A stretch of 11,714 nucleotides of DNA, from assembly GCA_946480605.1 (NCBI GenBank), contig CAMLKW010000139.1:1-11714 (forward strand). Reading direction: 5' to 3'. Made by a program: the position numbers and the translations under genes. This document shows positions 6,546 to 11,714 of the stretch, piece after piece. Position 1 is the first letter of the stretch. Each line of letters begins with the position of its first letter. The stretch is from an uncultured Roseateles sp. (GTDB taxonomy: Bacteria > Pseudomonadota > Gammaproteobacteria > Burkholderiales > Burkholderiaceae). The notes under the pieces are model-generated. The model saw only the letters and a program-made list of their open reading frames with translations, searched no databases and was not told the origin of the DNA.

Positions 6546-7008
6546 GCTCGGGCTTGAGCCGCTGCAGCGCCGCGAGCGTCGTCTCGCGCTGCGTGACGAA
6601 CAGCGGCGTGCCGATGCGCAAGCCCACGATGGCACCGCCGTCGCCGATCTGCGGCAGCAGCGGGTAGACGCGCAACCGCAGCACGAGCTGCTCCTGCTCG
6701 TCGGCAAACACGGTGGTCTCCGCCAGCGTCGCGCAGCCCAGGCGGTCGGCCTCGCGCAGCAGCGTCACGCCGGCGGCCTGCGGGTCGATCTGCACGCTGG
6801 ACGCCGTCATCGGCACCACGCGCCGGCCTTGCGCCTCCAGCTTGTCGGCCATCGCGGTGTTGAAGAGGGTGTTCAGCGCGTCCCAGTCCGGCCCGCCTGG
6901 CTCCGGCGCGTTACGGCCCTGGCCGAACACCAGCGTGCAAGACGACTGCGCCTGCACCGCGCCGCACAGCAGCAGCGCCAGCACGGTGGCGCCCAGCTCA
7001 CGGCGCAT
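6496..7008 (-). CDS. Small exported protein of unknown function
   Basis: A 170-aa protein with a clear type I signal peptide: positively charged MRRE, hydrophobic core to about residue 16, and AVQA before a likely cleavage after A20. The mature part holds two cysteines (C24 and C92) that could form a disulfide in the periplasm. The body alternates strands and helices (WDALNTLFNTAMADKL, then RVVPM, then LVLRLRVYPLLPQIG), loosely like the small alpha/beta units of TolB-N or CsgG/LpoB-type periplasmic proteins. That resemblance is only structural intuition. It has no lipobox. ATG 7008 overlaps the end of the upstream rlmL-like gene by 11 bp, so it is probably translated by coupling from the same message. 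Its 3' end overlaps the converging MFS gene. The signal peptide and overlapping operon position support real coding; the function is unassigned. Confidence 0.82.
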   Translation of the reverse strand: MRRELGATVLALLLCGAVQAQSSCTLVFGQGRNAPEPGGPDWDALNTLFNTAMADKLEAQGRRVVPMTASSVQIDPQAAGVTLLREADRLGCATLAETTVFADEQEQLVLRLRVYPLLPQIGDGGAIVGLRIGTPLFVTQRETTLAALQRLKPELIAAQMAAQYLQHDRR

Positions 7009-8266
7009 CCGCTGCGGGCCCGGTCTTGCGCGCCGAGCCCCTGACGAGGTCGAAGCGGAACAGCCGGCACTCGATGGGGCCGTTCCACATCGGCACGCGG
7101 CGACTTTCCTTCAGCCGCATGCGGCTGGGCAGCTTCATGTCGGGCGTCAGCATCCAGGCCGTCCAGCCGGCCGGGTTCCCGGTGTACTGGCGCTTCCAGT
7201 GCGCGGCCAGACGCGGGAAGAAGTCGTCGCCCCCGTCCAGCTCTTCGGAGCCCCGCGCGTCGCGGGACATGGCCGCCTTGCCGCGCACCTCGATGCGCTC
7301 GCCGTAGGGCGGGTTCATCACGATGCTGCCGGCCATGCCCTCGGGCAACTGCGGCGCCGGGCGCTCCAGCGCGTCGCCGCCGTTGAACTGGATGTACTGC
7401 GCCACGCCGGCGCGTTCGGCGTTGCGGCGCGCGAAGTCGACCATGCGGAAGGCCACGTCGCTGGCGTAGATGGGCACGGCGGGCGGGCGGATGCGTGCGC
7501 GCGCGGCCTGGGTCATCTCGCCCCACACGGCCTTCAGCGCAGGCGTGGAAAACGGGATCTGGCGCTCGAAGGCAAAGCGGCGCTGCAGGCCGGGCGCGGA
7601 GTCGCAGGCGATCAGCGCGGCCTCGATGGGGATGGTGCCGGAGCCGCAGCAGGGGTCGTGCAGCGCCGAGTCGCCACGCCAGCCGGCGGCGGCCAGCATG
7701 GCGGCGGCCAGCGTCTCCTTCAGCGGCGCGTCGCCCTTGTCGACACGCCAGCCGCGCTTGAACAGCGGCTCGCCGGAGGTGTCCACGTAGATCGCCGCGC
7801 GCTCGGGGCCCACGTGCAGCAGCACGGGCAGGTCGGGCGAGTGCGTGTCCACGCTGGGGCGCTCGCCGGTGTGCTCGCGCAGCTGGTCGCAGATGGCGTC
7901 CTTGATGCGCAGCGTCGTGAAGTTCAGGCTCTTCAGCGGCGAGCGCTGCGCGACGGTGTCCACGCGTATCGTGTGCCGCGGCGTGATCCAGTCGCGCCAG
8001 TCGACGCGGCGGGCCAGCGAGTACAGGTCTTCCTCGTGGCGGTAGGGGCCTTCGATCAGCTCGACAAGCACGCGCTGCGCCAGCCGGCTTTCGAGGTTGA
8101 TGCGCAGCACGTCCTCGGCCGTGCCGACCAGGCCGCAGCCGCCGCGCAGGGCTTCGACCTTGCTGCGCACGCCGGGCGGCAGGAAGCGTTTCAACTCCTC
8201 CTCCAGCAGCGGCTCGACGCCACCGGGGCAGGACACGAAAAGGGATAACTTGTTGGGCAGGCTCAC
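6998..8266 (-). CDS. rlmL: THUMP-domain 23S rRNA guanine-N2 methyltransferase, RlmL-like
   Basis: A 422-aa S-adenosylmethionine-dependent RNA methyltransferase equivalent to the N-terminal half of E. coli RlmL, which makes m2G2445 in 23S rRNA. An N-terminal ferredoxin-like/THUMP part spans roughly 1-165 (FVSCPGGVEPLLEEEL, then KSLNFTTLRIKDAI near 112-125). A linker IKETLAAA-type block (PLKETLAAAM, 181-190) leads to the Rossmann fold with DPCCGSGTIPIEAALIA (204-220) and the catalytic NPPYGER (318-324). The E. coli protein continues into a second RlmK methyltransferase for m7G2069; here the protein ends after CRLFRFDLVRGS, so that half is absent. GTG 8266 (VSLPNKLSLF) was chosen because the family begins at this point. 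An ATG 20 codons upstream would overlap the divergent gene's start and add unfamily-like residues. It leads a two-gene operon with the small exported protein. Confidence 0.9.
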   Translation of the reverse strand: MSLPNKLSLFVSCPGGVEPLLEEELKRFLPPGVRSKVEALRGGCGLVGTAEDVLRINLESRLAQRVLVELIEGPYRHEEDLYSLARRVDWRDWITPRHTIRVDTVAQRSPLKSLNFTTLRIKDAICDQLREHTGERPSVDTHSPDLPVLLHVGPERAAIYVDTSGEPLFKRGWRVDKGDAPLKETLAAAMLAAAGWRGDSALHDPCCGSGTIPIEAALIACDSAPGLQRRFAFERQIPFSTPALKAVWGEMTQAARARIRPPAVPIYASDVAFRMVDFARRNAERAGVAQYIQFNGGDALERPAPQLPEGMAGSIVMNPPYGERIEVRGKAAMSRDARGSEELDGGDDFFPRLAAHWKRQYTGNPAGWTAWMLTPDMKLPSRMRLKESRRVPMWNGPIECRLFRFDLVRGSARKTGPAADAP

Positions 8267-8324
8267 GGCGCGATTGTCGCTGCGGCCTACACTGGATAGC
8301 GTTGTCCAGCTCCCCAGCCCCACC
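8267..8324. promoter_or_regulatory. Divergent promoter region between rlmL-like and esterase genes
   Basis: These 58 bp must carry the start signals for both directions. On the - strand GACAAT (8278 to 8273) matches the -10 consensus at four of six bases and ends 6 nt before GTG 8266, so transcription would begin at or next to the start codon. On the + strand TACACT (8288-8293) is an equally good -10 box and would give a leader of about 25 nt for the esterase. Neither has a recognisable -35. An imperfect palindrome with arms CTGGA (8292-8296) and TCCAG (8305-8309) lies over the probable + strand start site and could be an operator. No ribosome binding site is visible before either start codon. 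Confidence 0.35.
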
Positions 8325-9185
8325 ATGAAGCGAATCGTCCTGACCCTGGCCTTCCTGTTCGGCGCGGTGCACGCGCAGGCCGCCGACCCGGCGCCGGCCT
8401 ACCCGGCCCACAGCATCCCGGGCTCGCTGCTGCGAGCGCTGCCCAAGAACGCGGACGGCCGCAGCTACCAACTGCACATCCACCTGCCGGGCTCGTTTGC
8501 CAAGGAGCCAACTCGCCGCTACCCGGTGCTGTATGTGACCGATGGCTACTGGGACTTCGCCACCGTCGTCGCCTCGTACAACAACCTGAACTACGACAAG
8601 GTGGTGCCGGAGTTCATCGTCGTGGGCCTGGGCTATGCAGGCGACAACCTGGACTACGGCCAGTTGCGCGGCTGGGAGCTGTCGCCCGTCGCGATGGGCC
8701 CGAACACCGGCCATGCCGACAAGTTCATCGCGTCGCTGGAGAAGGACATCTTCCCGCTGCTGGAGCGCGAGTACCGGGCCGACCCGGCGCAGCGCTACCT
8801 GGCCGGCAGCTCGCTGGGCGGGCTGTTCACGCTGCATGCGATGTATGCCAGGCCCGATCTGTTCAAGGGCTACATCGCCGCCAGCCCGGCCGTGGTGGCC
8901 GGCAACGACTGGATCATCCGGCAGGCCAAGGCCTATGCTGCCACCGGCAAACCCATCAAGGCGCGGCTGTACGTGACCGGTGCCGAGCACGAGTGGCCGG
9001 CCTTCCTGGCCGGTATCAAGCGCTATCAGGCACTGCTGCCGGAGCTGAAGCACCCGGAGCTGGTCTGGCAGAACCGCAGCATCGACGGCGAGCGCCACGC
9101 CGGCACCAAGGCCGAGAGCTACACGCGCGGCATGCGCTACGTGTTCGAGCCGCTGGCGCCGGAGAAGGGGCCGTCCAGAGACTGA
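8325..9185 (+). CDS. Exported alpha/beta hydrolase, putative esterase (PF00756 type)
   Basis: A 286-aa secreted or periplasmic serine hydrolase of the esterase D/enterochelin-esterase-like family. An N-terminal signal peptide (MKRIVLTLAFLFGAVHAQA) ends with a likely cleavage after about residue 19. The fold begins with YQLHIHLPGSF (48-58) and RYPVLYVTDGYWDF (65-78). The nucleophile elbow GSSLG at 161-165 places the catalytic serine at S163. The family block YIAASPAV is at 183-190. The catalytic histidine is most likely H258 in GERHAG, and an acidic residue near E221/E223 (GAEHEW) is in the usual place for the third triad member. The true substrate is unknown; members act on siderophore esters, acyl thiol esters or simple esters, and no siderophore genes are nearby. 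ATG 8325 is fixed by the signal peptide. It ends 51 nt before mrpA on the same strand. Confidence 0.9.
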   Translation: MKRIVLTLAFLFGAVHAQAADPAPAYPAHSIPGSLLRALPKNADGRSYQLHIHLPGSFAKEPTRRYPVLYVTDGYWDFATVVASYNNLNYDKVVPEFIVVGLGYAGDNLDYGQLRGWELSPVAMGPNTGHADKFIASLEKDIFPLLEREYRADPAQRYLAGSSLGGLFTLHAMYARPDLFKGYIAASPAVVAGNDWIIRQAKAYAATGKPIKARLYVTGAEHEWPAFLAGIKRYQALLPELKHPELVWQNRSIDGERHAGTKAESYTRGMRYVFEPLAPEKGPSRD

Positions 9186-9199
9186 CCGGCCGAGCTGCG

Positions 9200-9236
9200 G
9201 CGGGGCGCTCGCATCGAGAAAGTAGACTGCCCCGCG
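9200..9236 (+). promoter_or_regulatory. mrpA leader: nested inverted repeats and possible -10 box
   Basis: Arms GCGGGGC (9200-9206) and GCCCCGC (9229-9235) form a perfect 7-bp inverted repeat that ends one base before the mrpA ATG. Nested inside is CTCG-CAT-CGAG (9208-9218). TAGACT at 9223-9228 fits the -10 consensus at four of six positions and would place the transcription start within a few bases of the ATG; in that case only the right arm would be in the RNA. If transcription instead reads through from the esterase gene, the stem would cover the translation start. No ribosome binding site is visible. Confidence 0.3.
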
Positions 9237-11714
9237 ATGTCCCTGCTGATCCTTCTCGCCCTGCCGTTCCTGGGCAGCGCGGTCGCCGCGCTCTTGCCCA
9301 CCAATGCCCGCAATGTCGAGTCGCTGTGGGCCGCGCTGGTCGCGCTGGCGCTGGTCGTGCCGCTGGCGCTGCTGTACCCCGACGTGAGCGGCGGCGCCGT
9401 CGTGTCCGAGCGTCTGGCCTGGGTGCCGGCGTTGGGCCTGGACATCGTCGTGCGGCTGGACGGCTTCGCGTGGATGTTCGCGACGCTGGTCACCGGCATG
9501 GGGTTGCTGGTCATCGTCTACGCGCGCTACTACCTGTCGCCGGACGACCCGGCCGCGCGCTTCTACTCGCTGCTGCTGGGCTTCATGGGCGCCATGCTGG
9601 GCGTGGTGGTGTCGGGCAACCTGGTGCAGATGGTGGTGTTCTGGGAGCTGACCAGCGTCTTCTCCTTCCTGCTGATCGGCTACTGGACGCACCGCAAGGA
9701 CGCGCGCCGCGGCGCCCGCATGGCCTTCACCGTGACGGCCACCGGCGGCCTGGCGCTGCTGGCCGGCGTGCTGGTGCTGGGCCACATCGTCGGCAGCTTC
9801 GAGCTGGACGCCGTGCTGGCCGCCGGCGACGTGGTGCGCGCGCATGCGCTGTACCCGCTGGCGCTTGGTCTGATCCTGCTGGGCGCGCTGACCAAGAGCG
9901 CGCAGTTTCCCTTCCACTTCTGGCTGCCGCACGCAATGGCCGCGCCCACGCCGGTGTCGGCCTACCTGCACTCGGCCACGATGGTGAAGGCCGGCGTGTT
10001 CCTGCTGGCGCGGCTGTGGCCGGTGCTGTCGGGCACGGACGCATGGTTCTGGATGGTGGGCGGCGCCGGCCTGGCGACGCTGCTGCTGGGCAGCTATGCG
10101 GCCATGTTCCAGAACGACCTGAAGGGGCTGCTGGCCTACTCCACCATCAGCCACCTGGGCCTGATCACGCTGCTGCTGGGGCTGAACAGCCCGCTGGCGG
10201 CCGTGGCGGCGGTCTTCCACATGATGAACCACGCGACCTTCAAGGCGTCGCTGTTCATGTCGGTCGGCATCATCGACCACGAGACCGGCACGCGCGACAT
10301 GCGCCGGCTGGACGGCCTGTTCCGCTTCATGCCCGTCACCGGCACGCTGGCCATCGTGGCCTGTGCGGCCATGGCTGGCGTGCCGCTGCTGAACGGCTTC
10401 CTGTCCAAGGAGATGTTCTTCGCCGAGACGGTGTTCGTCAGCGCCCACCCGGCCATCGAGTACGGCCTGCCGGCCGCGGCCACGCTGGCCGGCATCTTCG
10501 CGGTCGTCTACTCGCTGCGCTTCGGACACGACGTGTTCTTCGGCCACCCGCCGGTGGACTGCCCGCGCCAGCCGCATGAGCCGACGCACTGGATGCGCGT
10601 GCCGGTGGAGCTGCTGGTGCTGGCCTGCGTCGTCGTCGGCACGCTGCCGGGCTGGTCGGTCGGGCCGCTGCTGGCCACGGCCGCGCAGCCGGTGGTGGGC
10701 GGCTCGTTGCCGGACTACAGCCTGGCGCTGTGGCACGGCTTCAACACGCCGCTGATGATGAGCGGGGTGGCCATGGCCGGCGGGTTGCTGATCTACCTGC
10801 GCTGGGCGGGTCGCTTCAAGCAGATCAAGGGCACGCCGCTGCTGCGCGGGCTGGACGGCAAGCGGCTGTTCGAGCGCGCCATGGCGCTGGCCTCCGACGG
10901 CGCGCGCCGCCTGGTGCTGCGCGCAAGCACCAGGCGCCTGCAGCCGCAGCTGTTCGCCATGCTGCTGATTGCCACGCTGGCCGGCGTGGCCTCGTCGCTG
11001 ATCGTGCCGCTGAGCTGGGGCGACCGCGCCCGCGTGCCGGCCACGCCGGAGTTCGTGCTGATGTGGGCGGTGGCCGGCGCCTGCGCGATCGGCGCGGCCT
11101 ACCAGGCCAAGTTCCACCGCCTCGCCGCGCTGACCATGCTGGGCGTCGTGGGCCTGGCGCTGTGCATCACCTTTGCCTGGTTCTCGGCACCCGACCTGGC
11201 GTTGACGCAGCTGGCCGTGGAGGTGGTGACGCTGGTGCTGTTCCTGCTGGGCCTGCGCTGGCTGCCGCAGCGCCGCGAGCAGGACGACGAGCGCACGCGG
11301 GCACGCAGCCGCTGGCGCCGCCGCCGCGACCTGCTGCTGGCGGTGGCGGTCGGAGCCTGCCTGTCCGCACTGTCCTATGCGCTGCTGACGCGGCATGCCC
11401 CGCTGTCCATCTCGCCCTTCTTCATCGACCGCGCGCTGCCCGAGGGCGGCGGCACCAACGTCGTCAACGTGATGCTGGTGGACTTCCGCGCGTTCGACAC
11501 GCTGGGCGAGATCACGGTGCTGAGCATCGTGGGCCTCACCGTGTACGCGCTGCTGCGGCGCTTCCGCCCGGCGCGCGAGACGGTGGAGCCGACGTCGCAG
11601 CAGCAGCAGTTCGAAGCCGGCGCCGACCTGCACGACCGCGATGCCGACGGCGACGACTTCCTGCCGCCCTACCTGGAGGTGCCGGCCGTGCTGGTGCGGC
11701 TGCTGCTGCCGGTG
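9237..11714 (+). CDS. mrpA: Monovalent cation/H+ antiporter subunit A, probably A-B fusion (3' end outside window)
   Basis: The first 826 residues of the large subunit of a Mrp/Pha/Mnh-type Na+(K+)/H+ antiporter, a multi-subunit inner-membrane complex related to respiratory complex I. Residues 1-500 form the NuoL-like proton-channel domain. Key charged residues are E137 in WELTSVFSFLLIGYW, K220 in LTKSAQFPFHFWLP, K251 in HSATMVKAG, K296 in NDLKGLLAYSTISHLG and K391 in FLSKEMFF, and the histidine-rich FHMMNHATFKA lies at 327-337. Residues about 600-680 match the MbhD/DUF4040-like part (APDLALTQLAVE) and about 735-775 the MbhE-like part (GGGTNVVNVMLVDFRAFDTLGE). After an acidic, Gln-rich linker (about 785-810) the reading continues with VPAVLVRLLLPV, which looks like the start of a fused MnhB domain, as in rhizobial PhaAB. 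The frame is open to the last base. The partner subunits C-G are expected downstream, outside the window. Confidence 0.93.
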   Translation, partial: MSLLILLALPFLGSAVAALLPTNARNVESLWAALVALALVVPLALLYPDVSGGAVVSERLAWVPALGLDIVVRLDGFAWMFATLVTGMGLLVIVYARYYLSPDDPAARFYSLLLGFMGAMLGVVVSGNLVQMVVFWELTSVFSFLLIGYWTHRKDARRGARMAFTVTATGGLALLAGVLVLGHIVGSFELDAVLAAGDVVRAHALYPLALGLILLGALTKSAQFPFHFWLPHAMAAPTPVSAYLHSATMVKAGVFLLARLWPVLSGTDAWFWMVGGAGLATLLLGSYAAMFQNDLKGLLAYSTISHLGLITLLLGLNSPLAAVAAVFHMMNHATFKASLFMSVGIIDHETGTRDMRRLDGLFRFMPVTGTLAIVACAAMAGVPLLNGFLSKEMFFAETVFVSAHPAIEYGLPAAATLAGIFAVVYSLRFGHDVFFGHPPVDCPRQPHEPTHWMRVPVELLVLACVVVGTLPGWSVGPLLATAAQPVVGGSLPDYSLALWHGFNTPLMMSGVAMAGGLLIYLRWAGRFKQIKGTPLLRGLDGKRLFERAMALASDGARRLVLRASTRRLQPQLFAMLLIATLAGVASSLIVPLSWGDRARVPATPEFVLMWAVAGACAIGAAYQAKFHRLAALTMLGVVGLALCITFAWFSAPDLALTQLAVEVVTLVLFLLGLRWLPQRREQDDERTRARSRWRRRRDLLLAVAVGACLSALSYALLTRHAPLSISPFFIDRALPEGGGTNVVNVMLVDFRAFDTLGEITVLSIVGLTVYALLRRFRPARETVEPTSQQQQFEAGADLHDRDADGDDFLPPYLEVPAVLVRLLLPV

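Noticed and set aside
8097..8324. A 76-codon upstream in-frame extension of the esterase
   Set aside because: It is Ser/Arg/Pro-rich, lies antisense to the rlmL start region, and would bury the clear signal peptide that starts at 8325.
8267..8326. A longer rlmL start at ATG 8326
   Set aside because: The 20 added residues are unlike the family, and the codon would overlap the esterase start on the other strand; family similarity begins at GTG 8266.
6873..11633. A 1586-codon open frame on the - strand opposite mrpA and the esterase
   Set aside because: Its composition is dominated by His, Arg, Gln and Ala with no domain, as expected for the antisense of GC-rich, Leu/Val/Ala-rich membrane protein genes. 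Where it crosses rlmL it is in another frame. The + strand genes here have clear families.
1..11714. CRISPR array, tRNA/rRNA genes, insertion sequence or phage genes, defence or biosynthetic system
   Set aside because: No regularly spaced repeats, no tRNA-like cloverleaf noticed, no transposase, integrase or nuclease motifs; gene content is housekeeping and transport.

Overview
The window is about 11.7 kb of very GC-rich, gene-dense chromosome. Protein similarity and style point to a betaproteobacterium of the order Burkholderiales, in the Rubrivivax/Leptothrix/Roseateles/Comamonadaceae range. The evidence is a split three-gene transhydrogenase, a FadD close to the E. coli protein, a stand-alone RlmL-type methyltransferase, a PhaA-type antiporter running towards an apparent A-B fusion, and a C-run/G-run intergenic hairpin of a kind common in that order. 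This is inference from sequence reading; no database search was run.

Layout. Bases 1-2180 hold the proton-translocating NAD(P) transhydrogenase operon pntAA (3' part only), pntAB and pntB on the + strand, with a 2-nt gap and then a stop/start overlap. A short stretch with two small hairpins and a 12-bp tandem repeat separates it from a + strand run: fadD (long-chain acyl-CoA synthetase), a 167-aa protein of unknown function, rsmE (16S rRNA m3U1498 methyltransferase) and an MFS permease. An 80-bp spacing containing a REP-like hairpin element sits exactly between rsmE and the permease. The permease meets, tail to tail with a 50-bp overlap, a - strand pair: an RlmL-like 23S rRNA methyltransferase followed by an 11-bp-overlapping small exported protein. 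A 58-bp divergent spacer then leads to a + strand exported esterase (PF00756 type) and to the start of a monovalent cation/H+ antiporter large subunit (mrpA/phaA type) that runs off the right edge.

How the genes fit together. The functions are mostly housekeeping: NADPH supply driven by proton-motive force, fatty-acid activation, two rRNA base methylations and cation/pH homeostasis. Gene contacts show three likely transcription units (pnt; fadD to MFS, perhaps with internal starts; rlmL plus small exported protein) and two + strand genes (esterase, mrpA) that may or may not be co-transcribed. There is no gene-free stretch over 300 bases. I see no tRNA, rRNA, CRISPR array, integrase, transposase or phage gene.

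Novelty. I do not see a new multigene system here. The best leads are small: the rsmE/MFS junction, where a hairpin element appears to have split an ancestral overlapping stop/start and left a 13-bp near-duplication; the repeat and hairpin cluster after pntB; the tail-to-tail coding overlap; possible leaderless starts; and two unassigned proteins.
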